Source of the DNA: Fontibacillus phaseoli
GTDB lineage: Bacteria > Bacillota > Bacilli > Paenibacillales > Paenibacillaceae
Direction: 5' to 3'
Assembly: GCF_003337355.1 (NCBI RefSeq)
Contig: NZ_QPJW01000010.1
Location: 96,435-160,434, forward strand
Length of the DNA: 64,000 bases
The position numbers and the translations under genes were made by a program. The first letter of the stretch is position 1; every line of letters starts with the position of its first letter. This document shows positions 49,385-57,243 of the stretch, piece after piece. The notes beneath the pieces were generated by a model. The model had not been told where the DNA came from. It made no database searches and worked only from the letters and a program-made list of their open reading frames with translations.

Positions 49385-51448
49385 ATGCACACCCATACGG
49401 GAAAAGCACTGTTTAAATACGCCTTAACGGCGAAAAATACATTCATTCTGGCTTTAGTCATGCTGGCAATCGGTGTGGCCGCCGAACTGGCCGGCCCGTT
49501 TCTGGCCCGGACGATGATCGACGATCATATGCTGGCGATCGAGAAGCCGTTCTTCGAAACGGCGAAAGCCGGTGACAGCACCGTCGCCTATGACGGAGTC
49601 AATTTCAAACGGGGCGATCGGTTTGCCGACGGGGAAGTCCGCGGAGCCGAGGCCCGCATTTTACAAGTCGGCAAATCCTTCGTTTTCGTAAACTCCGCGG
49701 TACCCAACGTCTCCGGCGACCGCAGCTTCAAAGACGGTATTCTAAGCTTCTCCCATAACGGAGAAGTCACCGAATATCCGGCCCAAAAGTTGGGAGCATC
49801 CGAAGTGTTTGCTTTTTACAAGCCCGAAATCCCCGGCATTCTGACATTGGTCGGCTGGTATTTCGTTTTCCTGGCCGTCTCGATTGTCATGGAATTCGGC
49901 AAAACTTACTGGCTGCAATCATCGGCCAATAAAGTCATTCAAAAATTGCGGATGGACGTGTACGCTCATATTCAGCGTCTGCCGGTTCATTTCTTCGATA
50001 ATCTTCCGGCAGGGAAAGTCGTCTCCCGGGTCACGAACGACACAGAGGCGGTGAAGGATCTGTTTATCGCCGTATTGGCCAACTTTTTCTCGGGTATCAT
50101 CAATATGCTCGGCGTGTTCGTCGCCCTGTTCCTGCTCGATGTCCGGCTTGCGCTGATCTGTCTATTCGTCGTACCAATTATCTGGCTTTGGGTGGTGCTG
50201 TACCGGAAATTCGCCACCAAATACAACACGATCATCCGCTCAAGACTGAGCGAAATCAACGCCATTATCAATGAATCGATTCAGGGCATGTCGATCATCC
50301 GGATTTTCCGCCGCGAGGCGCAAACCAAAGCAGAATTCGAAAACTTGAACGACGATTATATGAAGCATCAGAACAAGATGCTGAATTTGAACGCATTTAC
50401 TTCGCATAATCTGGTTAACGTAATCCGAAGCCTTTCGTTCGCCGTAGTCCTCTGGTACTTCGGTTCCGCGCAATTGACCGGCGCCGGCATCATCTCGCTC
50501 GGCGTGCTGTATGCCTTCGTCGACGTGCTCGGCCGTTTGTTCCAGCCGATTACCGGAATGGTCAACCAGTTGGCGGCTCTGGATTCCTCCTTGGTCTCGG
50601 CCGGCCGTGTATTCACCCTCATGGATGAGCCGGGCGAACCCGTCACTGACGGATCGATGCCGCGTTACAAAGGAAATGTGGAATTCAAAGACGTATCGTT
50701 CGCTTACAAACGGGATTATGTGCTGAAGAATATTTCATTCGAAGCGAAGCAGGGTCAAACCGTGGCGCTCGTCGGGCATACCGGCTCAGGCAAAAGTTCG
50801 ATCATCAATCTGCTGTTCCGGTTTTATGACCCGCAAAAAGGCAGCATCACGATTGATGGACAGCCGGTAAAAGATTTGCCTAAACAGTGGATCCGCCAGC
50901 ATATGGGGATTGTACTGCAGGATCCTTACCTGTTCACCGGCACGATCGCTTCGAATGTGAGTCTGGGCGACGAGCGCATCTCCCGCGAGACAGTTGAAAA
51001 GGCCCTGGAGGATGTTGGAGCGAATCGCATCCTCGCTCACCTGCCTAAAGGACTCGATGAGCCGGTCGTCGAAAAAGGCAGCACCCTGTCCGCAGGCGAA
51101 CGCCAACTGATTTCGTTCGCGCGTGCGCTGGCCTTCGATCCGGCGATCCTCATTCTCGATGAGGCTACCGCCAACATCGATACGGAAACCGAAGCACTGA
51201 TCCAATCCGCGCTCGAAGTGCTCAAACGGGGGCGGACGACCTTCATCATCGCCCACCGGTTGTCCACGATCCGCAGCGCGGATCAGATTCTCGTCCTGCA
51301 CCGCGGTGAAATCGTCGAATGCGGCACGCACGAGGAACTGCTCGCGCAAGGTGGTCGCTATTATCAAATGTACCGCCTGCAGCTGGGTACAACGGAAGCC
51401 CCGGCATCCCCCGGGCCCGCTATGCAAGCGGCAGTAAACCGGATTTAA
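49385..51448 (+). CDS. bmrD: Heterodimeric multidrug ABC transporter subunit BmrD
   Basis: A 687-residue partner of BmrC, with the extra extracellular domain between helices 1 and 2 (about 50-150) typical of BmrD (YheH). Walker A GHTGSGKSS, Walker B LILDEATANID with the catalytic Glu and H-loop IIAHRLSTI are intact. The signature motif reads LSAGERQL in place of LSGGQ, as in BmrD. GGAGGTG overlaps the end of bmrC. Together the pair has one active and one degenerate ATP site. Confidence 0.95.
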   Translation: MHTHTGKALFKYALTAKNTFILALVMLAIGVAAELAGPFLARTMIDDHMLAIEKPFFETAKAGDSTVAYDGVNFKRGDRFADGEVRGAEARILQVGKSFVFVNSAVPNVSGDRSFKDGILSFSHNGEVTEYPAQKLGASEVFAFYKPEIPGILTLVGWYFVFLAVSIVMEFGKTYWLQSSANKVIQKLRMDVYAHIQRLPVHFFDNLPAGKVVSRVTNDTEAVKDLFIAVLANFFSGIINMLGVFVALFLLDVRLALICLFVVPIIWLWVVLYRKFATKYNTIIRSRLSEINAIINESIQGMSIIRIFRREAQTKAEFENLNDDYMKHQNKMLNLNAFTSHNLVNVIRSLSFAVVLWYFGSAQLTGAGIISLGVLYAFVDVLGRLFQPITGMVNQLAALDSSLVSAGRVFTLMDEPGEPVTDGSMPRYKGNVEFKDVSFAYKRDYVLKNISFEAKQGQTVALVGHTGSGKSSIINLLFRFYDPQKGSITIDGQPVKDLPKQWIRQHMGIVLQDPYLFTGTIASNVSLGDERISRETVEKALEDVGANRILAHLPKGLDEPVVEKGSTLSAGERQLISFARALAFDPAILILDEATANIDTETEALIQSALEVLKRGRTTFIIAHRLSTIRSADQILVLHRGEIVECGTHEELLAQGGRYYQMYRLQLGTTEAPASPGPAMQAAVNRI

Positions 51449-51457
51449 TATCGCACG

Positions 51458-51510
51458 AACCGGCAAACCGGCTGGATACGGGGCTTCCTCCCTGTGCCGG
51501 CCGGTTTTTT
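51458..51510 (+). terminator. Terminator of bmrCD
   Basis: AACCGGC and a second ACCGGC pair with GCCGGCCGGTT, followed by TTTTTT. It lies just beyond the bmrD stop. Confidence 0.82.
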
Positions 51511-51526
51511 CATGCCAAAAAGTATA

Positions 51527-51555
51527 TTGCAAATCAAGAACAAATGTTCTATAAT
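51527..51555 (+). promoter_or_regulatory. Sigma-A promoter of the RidA gene with embedded LexA-like box
   Basis: TTGCAA (51527-51532), 17 bases, TATAAT (51550-51555). The spacer contains AGAACAAATGTTCT (51537-51550), whose GAAC-N4-GTTC core matches the Gram-positive SOS box. Directly downstream, TGTGA-AAGTTG-TTACA (51556-51571) resembles an Fnr box in a repressing position. Confidence 0.7.
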
Positions 51556-51591
51556 TGTGAAAGTTGTTACAAACTTTCTGGAGGCTATCGT

Positions 51592-51954
51592 ATGATAAAA
51601 AGAATCCCCACCCCATTCAGCTATTCTTCAGCAGTATCTGCCGGAGATTATGTATTTATCGGACTGCACCGTGGCATTGGCGAAACGTTTCAGGAGCAGA
51701 TTCATGACCTGTTTACACATTTGCAAAGAACGCTCCGGCAGTGTGATACGTCTCTAGATCAGATCGTCAAAGTTTCGGTCCATTTGAAGCATATTGAAGA
51801 TCTGCCGGCCATGGAGAAAGTGTTTCTCGATTATTTTGAGCCGGATCAGTTTCCTGCGAGAATGACGACGACCACAGCATTTATTGATGACGATTGCCTC
51901 CTCATGATCGAAGGGATTGCGTACAATCCAGGTTTGACCTCCACTTCTACCTAA
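51592..51954 (+). CDS. RidA/YjgF-family protein
   Basis: A 120-residue member of the Rid superfamily with SAGDYVFIGLHRG, the helix FTHLQRTLRQCDTSLDQIVKVSVHL and the MTTTTAFIDDDCLLMIEGIA strand. Canonical RidA hydrolyses reactive enamines using an Arg in the R-x-A-V-x-V-x-L motif; here the region reads PARMTTTTAFI, so the Arg is present but the rest diverges. TCTGGAGG marks the start at 51592. Regulation by stress is suggested by the promoter boxes. Confidence 0.85.
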   Translation: MIKRIPTPFSYSSAVSAGDYVFIGLHRGIGETFQEQIHDLFTHLQRTLRQCDTSLDQIVKVSVHLKHIEDLPAMEKVFLDYFEPDQFPARMTTTTAFIDDDCLLMIEGIAYNPGLTSTST

Positions 51955-52027
51955 ACGGTTCGCTAATGTTCCCGGTATTAAGGTAATCACATCTGGGATT
52001 CCGGCGGGAAGACTAATCCTTCTACTA

Positions 52028-52070
52028 AAAGCTGTCTAACGAAGTCTTTAGGACTTCGTTAGACGGCTTC
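52028..52070. terminator. Bidirectional terminator between ridA-like and SLH genes
   Basis: GCTGTCTAACGAAGTC pairs with GACTTCGTTAGACGGC around a 5-base loop. Confidence 0.85.
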
Positions 52071-52087
52071 TACATCAGACTCTGTTA

Positions 52088-52975
52088 TTATTTCTGTTGC
52101 GCAATTTCAACCGTATAGTTACTCGAAACATACGTTTCCGTTTTGGAATCCGTTATGACTTGGGGATAGAATTTACCTGCTTCCGGAGATAGCAATTCAT
52201 AATATACGATCGCTTTATTCTCTTTCGTAAATTCCACCTTCGCCACACGTATGCCGTAGCCCGGATGCGGCTGTTCATATCGGGTCAGAACGACCTTGTT
52301 AATCTGATCATTAACTTTCTCGATAGTGAACGATACGTTTTGCTGGGCGTTCTCTTCATTCTCCTTATATTTCTCCACATATTCGGCTGCATTATACACT
52401 ATCCGTGCGGCTTCAATCCGCGTCATGGTAGCCGTCGGATAGAACTTGCCCTGATCGTCCAGCTCCGTAATTTTCATGAGCAGCAATCTCTGAATGCTTC
52501 CGGAATAAAGAACATTGCCTTTATCCGCATCCTTCACTTCAATATACATTTTAATCATGGGATAATTTCCGGTTGCGGAGATCGCCTGATCCAAAATATA
52601 CGCAAACTGCTCCTTGGAAATCTCACTATTCCATTTAAAATTGTCCGGCAGCTTGATTCCATGCTCTTCTGCAGCCTTCTGCGCTGAGGTATACCATGGA
52701 TTTTTGCCATGATCATTTTTGAATGGTTTGATATCATTTTTATTCTGTAGTCCGAGTGCATTGAGAATCATGTATACCCCCTGAGCACCGGTCAATTTGC
52801 CGCGGGGAACAAACTTGTCTTTCGAGATCCCCTGAATAATCCCTTTTTGCTGCAGGGACTCCGTAATTTTTGCGTCTTGTCCTTGGACATCGCTAAACGC
52901 CGATGCCGATGAAGCCAGCAACAAGGAACCCGATAAGAGCAATGCGGCCGCTGTCTTGATTTTTGTATTTTTCAT
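52088..52975 (-). CDS. Exported protein with SLH repeats and a PrcB-like C-terminal domain
   Basis: A 295-residue secreted protein with a signal peptide (KIKTAAALLLSGSLLLASSASA, cut near residue 26). Two SLH-type segments follow (AFSDVQGQDAKITESLQQKG..; ADKGNVLYSGSIQRLLLMK..ATMTRIEAARIVYNA), which usually bind pyruvylated wall polymer. The C-terminal 75 residues resemble the PrcB protease-stability domain (GYGIRVAKVEFTKENKAIVYYE). It probably sits in the cell wall. GAGGTGATT precedes the ATG. Confidence 0.82.
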   Translation of the reverse strand: MKNTKIKTAAALLLSGSLLLASSASAFSDVQGQDAKITESLQQKGIIQGISKDKFVPRGKLTGAQGVYMILNALGLQNKNDIKPFKNDHGKNPWYTSAQKAAEEHGIKLPDNFKWNSEISKEQFAYILDQAISATGNYPMIKMYIEVKDADKGNVLYSGSIQRLLLMKITELDDQGKFYPTATMTRIEAARIVYNAAEYVEKYKENEENAQQNVSFTIEKVNDQINKVVLTRYEQPHPGYGIRVAKVEFTKENKAIVYYELLSPEAGKFYPQVITDSKTETYVSSNYTVEIAQQK

Positions 52976-53104
52976 TTGTAATCACCTCTGCCCCCTAGAC
53001 GCAGCAAGTTTCATAAAGGTTGCATGTTTCTTCCTTTCATTGAGCCCTGTCGGAACTCCTCTCTCTAAAGAGAAAGAATTCCGGACTTTATGATTTTGCA
53101 GATC

Positions 53105-53440
53105 TTAGGCTGCTCCGTTCATTTTACGGCAAATTTCCGCGCACTGGCGGCACATGGCTGCGCAATCCTTGCAGTGCTCATGTTCATGCTTTTCACATTC
53201 CTCCGCACACGCCTCGCAGGCTTTGACGCAAAGCTGACAAATTTCCTTCGCAAACGGCGTGTTCCGGGACAATGCTTCGGCGGTAAAAGCGCAAATGTCT
53301 GCACACTCACGGTTCAGCCGGATACAATCTCTCAGCATGGCCAATTCATATTCTTTCAGACTGGAGACATAGCAGTAATTACATGCATTCATACATTGGA
53401 GACACGCATCGATGTATTCACGGTATTTTTCCTGGATCAT
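53105..53440 (-). CDS. Four-helix bundle copper-binding protein (Csp/DUF326, YhjQ-like)
   Basis: A 111-residue protein made of four helices studded with Cys: CLQCMNACNYC, CIRLNRECADIC, CQLCVKACEACAEEC and CKDCAAMCRQCAEIC, with a HEHEHC turn. Copper storage proteins line such a bundle with thiolates to hold many Cu(I) ions. No export signal, so it is the cytosolic type. Lying in the same window as two copper proteins for respiration, it may buffer copper for them; inference. Confidence 0.92.
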   Translation of the reverse strand: MIQEKYREYIDACLQCMNACNYCYVSSLKEYELAMLRDCIRLNRECADICAFTAEALSRNTPFAKEICQLCVKACEACAEECEKHEHEHCKDCAAMCRQCAEICRKMNGAA

Positions 53441-53606
53441 AGTTCAATAACCTCCCGATGTTGAGTTGCAAATGTAAACACGCTCTTTATGTATTACCAT
53501 GTTCACGAGACTATGAAACGTTAAGGAAAGGATACCCCGCTGCTTTTGCCTTGCTTCAGAATTTGCTTCGGCTCTGCTTCAGGTCTGCTTATGGTATGCT
53601 TTATGC

Positions 53607-54647
53607 TTACTCAGGTTTCTCTTCCATGTCTTTCAATCGTCCGGCAAGTGCCGTCTGATCGAAATGCTCGCCAATAAATACGGCTACATCCGGAACATCG
53701 CCCTGTGGAGTTATTTTGAGATAATCAGCCTCACGGTACGCATATTGAAACAAAAAGCGGCTTGAAGTATCGGAAAACCGCAATATCCCTTTCCCCCTAT
53801 AGATTTCACGGGGCAAGTCCTTAATAAATTGTTCGAACACCACACTGTTCACCGGCCCTGAAAAATAGTGGGTATAGACGGTCACATGATCGTGAGAGGC
53901 GTGCGAATGAGTTGCAAGGGAATCTGTTGCATGGTAATGTTCGGCTTCCTCATGATGTTCATGGACAGGGTCAAGTTTTTGTTCATGAACGTGCTTGGGA
54001 CTTTCAGGAGGGAACTGATCCTCCTGATGTTGTCTTTTTTCCAGCAGGTATGGCAGGTCTACCTCGCACTTGACGGCCGGGATGACACGGGCATACGGAT
54101 TCAACTTGCCCAGGAGTTCCTTCATCTCCTGCTGCGTTTCCGGAGATATACGGTCGATTTTGTTCAGGATCAGGTCGGAACCGCAGCGGATTTGCTCCAG
54201 CATCAGCCGATAGGTTTTCCCTTGCTGCGATGCATACAGCTCCGCCAGATGAGCGGCATCCACGACCGTAATCATCGGCCGGATATCCAATTTCATATAA
54301 AGCGACGATTCCGTCACCGCATCGAAGATCTCCATCGGGTTGGCTGCCCCGGTCGCTTCAATCACTACCACATCCGGCCGTTCCTGTTTAACCAGCTCAT
54401 ACAGTTGCACGCTCAAATCTCCCCGGATCGTACAGCAGATACAACCGCCAAGCATTTCAGCCATAGGTACCTCTTCCCTGATAAGCTGGCCGTCCAGGTT
54501 TATTTCTCCCAATTCGTTCATAATGACAGCAGGTCGCAAGCCGAGGTCTTTCCAGTAGGATAACAGGTGCTGCAGCAAAGTTGTTTTACCGCTTCCCAAA
54601 AATCCGGACAAAATATATATAGGCGTGGTTCCATGTTCTACTTCCAT
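53607..54647 (-). CDS. COG0523 (CobW/ZNG1-type) metallochaperone GTPase
   Basis: A 346-residue G3E GTPase: Walker A GFLGSGKTT, the metal-binding GCICC motif, base-recognition NKID, and a His-rich insertion (about 225-260, HVHEQKLDPVHEHHEEAEHYH) before the CobW C-terminal domain. Such proteins deliver zinc or another metal using GTP. In Bacilli, YciC is a zinc-starvation relative, but I see no Zur box upstream. CGGAGGAAGG precedes the ATG. Between it and the copper protein lies a TGCTT-rich direct repeat. Confidence 0.92.
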   Translation of the reverse strand: MEVEHGTTPIYILSGFLGSGKTTLLQHLLSYWKDLGLRPAVIMNELGEINLDGQLIREEVPMAEMLGGCICCTIRGDLSVQLYELVKQERPDVVVIEATGAANPMEIFDAVTESSLYMKLDIRPMITVVDAAHLAELYASQQGKTYRLMLEQIRCGSDLILNKIDRISPETQQEMKELLGKLNPYARVIPAVKCEVDLPYLLEKRQHQEDQFPPESPKHVHEQKLDPVHEHHEEAEHYHATDSLATHSHASHDHVTVYTHYFSGPVNSVVFEQFIKDLPREIYRGKGILRFSDTSSRFLFQYAYREADYLKITPQGDVPDVAVFIGEHFDQTALAGRLKDMEEKPE

Positions 54648-54842
54648 AATTACCTTCCTCCGTCATTGATCTCTCTTCCCATGAAAGCGAGTTTACACCA
54701 AGGCGATAAATCACGCAACTTTCAGAAGTGAAGTTCTTCCGCCAAGTTCGTCATTATCTGCCAAAAGCCATTATGAACGATATTCGCGGAATATGGTAAA
54801 GTATAAATACAGCATCCTACATGCAGAAAGGATATAGCGAAA

Positions 54843-55355
54843 ATGAGATCCGTTGATGAACACCGGAATGAAGCCCCGCAGCAGGTGTCTTGCATGGTCG
54901 TAACCGTATCGGATACCCGCACGTCGGAAAATGATTCAAGCGGCCAGTTGATGCAGCAACTCCTTACTGAACATGGCTACGAAGTTGTTAGATATGAGAT
55001 AGTCAAAGATGAATACGACGGAATCCGCCAACTACTGCGCGAAGCGGTATCCAGCCGTTCGGTCGAGGCCGTGCTGCTTACCGGGGGGACGGGGATTGCG
55101 CCGCGGGATACGACTTATGAAGCGGTGCGCAGCCTGCTAAATAAGGAATTGCCGGGCTTCGGCGAAATATTCCGTTATTTAAGCTACACCGAGGATATCG
55201 GCCCTGCCGCGATATTAAGCCGGGCGATTGCGGGTACGATCGGCAATATGGCCGTGTTCTCGATGCCCGGTTCCAAGGGAGCGGTTAAGCTTGCCATGGA
55301 AAAGATTATTCTCCCGGAACTACGGCACGTAATGCGGGAAATATACAAGAAATAA
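54843..55355 (+). CDS. moaB: Molybdenum cofactor biosynthesis protein MoaB/MogA
   Basis: A 170-residue protein of the MogA/MoaB fold with VVTVSDTRT, the GGTGIAPRDTTYEAV loop and the SMPGSKGAVKLAM segment. It adenylylates molybdopterin before metal insertion. No other moa genes are in the window. AGAAAGGATA precedes the ATG. Confidence 0.92.
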   Translation: MRSVDEHRNEAPQQVSCMVVTVSDTRTSENDSSGQLMQQLLTEHGYEVVRYEIVKDEYDGIRQLLREAVSSRSVEAVLLTGGTGIAPRDTTYEAVRSLLNKELPGFGEIFRYLSYTEDIGPAAILSRAIAGTIGNMAVFSMPGSKGAVKLAMEKIILPELRHVMREIYKK

Positions 55356-55403
55356 ATCTGCCGCTCTTTAAGCGAAAACAAAACAACTTGAACCTGAAAA
55401 CAA

Positions 55404-55457
55404 TGAAACCCCTCCTCGCAGAATGAAAATGATTCCGCAGGGAAGGGGTTTATTTTT
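55404..55457. terminator. Bidirectional terminator after moaB
   Basis: AAACCCCTCCTCGCAG and CTGCGG..GGAAGGGGTTT type arms pair around an ATTTTCATT loop, followed by TATTTTTATT. Confidence 0.82.
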
Positions 55458-55458
55458 A

Positions 55459-55995
55459 TTAGGGGTTGTCTTGATCGTTCATCCGATCCAGCACCTTGTC
55501 AAAGACCGACTTTATGTCCTTACTGTACTTACTCTTCTGGATCCCGCTTGAAGCATATACGAGCGCCGTGTTCCCTTTTTGGGAAATGACGGACGTTTCG
55601 CTTGCCGCCGCAGCCGCCGTCGATCCATTCTTAACCCCATACATTTCCCCGATCTCCCGAATCCGGTCGCTCTCGCTAGGGTAAACATGAACGAGCAAAA
55701 AATGACGGGCATCGCCATTGATAAAATAACTGTAGCTGATATTGCCGTCCAGCCCTTCCGCATACGTTTCGTGCGTGAGCCGGATGCTGCGCTTGGAGCA
55801 TTCCGCCTTCAATGTTTGGAGAAGCGCTGTGTTTAGCGTAGTCCCGCTGAGCAGTTGTCGCTCATTTCCCTTCGCATAACTTTTCATATTGTACTTGTCC
55901 AATTCGTCCCGGGCCATCCGCTGTCCGCCCTCGCTGCAGCCTGCAGCGAGTGACAAAGCCAGCAAGGAACTCAACCCTATCAACCACCATCTCAT
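55459..55995 (-). CDS. Hypothetical lipoprotein
   Basis: A 178-residue lipoprotein with lipobox LSLAAGCSEG (Cys20). The mature domain has a SSS/A-rich loop and strands such as NISYSYFINGDARHFLLVHVYPS. I do not recognise the family. Monocistronic; a weak AGGGATAGCT precedes the ATG. Confidence 0.75.
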   Translation of the reverse strand: MRWWLIGLSSLLALSLAAGCSEGGQRMARDELDKYNMKSYAKGNERQLLSGTTLNTALLQTLKAECSKRSIRLTHETYAEGLDGNISYSYFINGDARHFLLVHVYPSESDRIREIGEMYGVKNGSTAAAAASETSVISQKGNTALVYASSGIQKSKYSKDIKSVFDKVLDRMNDQDNP

Positions 55996-56113
55996 AGCTA
56001 TCCCTTCCCTTTCAAGGCTCGCTTTTTTCGATGGTGTTAGAATACCTATTTCGCGTCCAATTTATACCATAGTCCTTGGATAATCACCAGTAGATGAATG
56101 CAGGGTATCTTCA

Positions 56114-56157
56114 TATAAAAAGGCCCATGCCCAATTGTTGCGGCATAAGCCTTTCTT
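56114..56157 (-). terminator. Terminator of the YhdH-like gene
   Basis: On the minus strand AAAGGC-ATGCC arms pair with GGCAT-GCCTTTTT around a 10-base loop. Confidence 0.82.
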
Positions 56158-56171
56158 GCTGATTTCTTGGA

Positions 56172-57164
56172 TTACATTAGCGAAATAACCTGACGGCCTA
56201 CAGCCTTCCCTTCAAGCACCGTGCTCAAAGCTTCGGGTAGCCGGTCGAGACCATAGACTGTTACCCAATGTCTTAATGCAGTCTCCGGCTTCCATTCTCC
56301 GGCCAGACGCTCCCACAACTTCAGCCGCATAGGCATCGGGCAGAGTACGGAATCAATCCCTAACAGATTGACGCCCCGTAAAATAAACGGATATACGGTG
56401 GCGTCGTAATTACCGCCGGCAGCCATACCGGACAAGGCAAGCGAACCGCCGTATTTCACGCTCTTCAGCAAATCGCCCGTAACGGCTCCGCCCACAGGAT
56501 CGACCACGGCGGCCCACAATTCCTTGCCTAGCGCACCTTTGGAGCCGGAGGCGGCTTCCTCCCGGCTGAGCACCCGGGCCGCTCCAAGAGCCTGCAGCTT
56601 GTCTGCCATAGCAGCCTTGCCCGTTACCGCCGCCACTTCAAAACCAAGCTTGCCCAGCATGGAAACTGCCATGCTGCCGACGCCGCCGGTTGCTCCGGCG
56701 ACCAGCACCGGGCCGCTTGCCGGGGTAACCCCGTTCGCAAGCAGTCGTTCCACTGACAAAGCTGCAGTAAATCCGGCAGTTCCGATACCCATGGCTTCCA
56801 GCGGCGACAAGCCCGCCGGCAGCGGCACCAGCCAGTCCCCTGGGACTCTGGCGAACTCGGCGAAGCCTCCTTCGTGGCTTACGCCGAGACCATACCCGGT
56901 GCAGAGCACAAGATCGCCCGGACGAAACCGTTCATCCCGGGAATCCGTTACCTCTCCGGCCAGATCGATGCCGGGAATGAACGGATATTGTCTTACGATT
57001 TTCCCGTCCGGGATCGAAGCTAATCCGTCCTTGTAATTCACGCTGGAATAATGAACGGAAATCGTTACGTTCCCCTCCGGCAAATCGTTCAAGGTTATTT
57101 GTTCGCTTCCAGAACGAAATCCTGATTCATCTTTATGCACGCGAAAAGCCCGAAACTGCTCCAT
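56172..57164 (-). CDS. YhdH/YhfP-family acrylyl-CoA (quinone-type) reductase
   Basis: A 330-residue zinc-free medium-chain reductase with SSVNYKDGLAS, PGIDLAGEV, the AGATGGVGSMAVSML nucleotide motif and the C-terminal GKAVGRQVISL. E. coli AcuI (YhdH) reduces acryloyl-CoA to propionyl-CoA with NADPH. The natural role in Bacilli is unclear. It lies next to, but is not obviously co-transcribed with, the oxidoreductase genes to its right. Confidence 0.9.
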   Translation of the reverse strand: MEQFRAFRVHKDESGFRSGSEQITLNDLPEGNVTISVHYSSVNYKDGLASIPDGKIVRQYPFIPGIDLAGEVTDSRDERFRPGDLVLCTGYGLGVSHEGGFAEFARVPGDWLVPLPAGLSPLEAMGIGTAGFTAALSVERLLANGVTPASGPVLVAGATGGVGSMAVSMLGKLGFEVAAVTGKAAMADKLQALGAARVLSREEAASGSKGALGKELWAAVVDPVGGAVTGDLLKSVKYGGSLALSGMAAGGNYDATVYPFILRGVNLLGIDSVLCPMPMRLKLWERLAGEWKPETALRHWVTVYGLDRLPEALSTVLEGKAVGRQVISLM

Positions 57165-57243
57165 GGTGCCTTCCTCCTTAGAAAATGAGCATGACGTCTA
57201 CCGCGACTACTATTCTGACTGGACTATATTCTATCGTGCTAAC

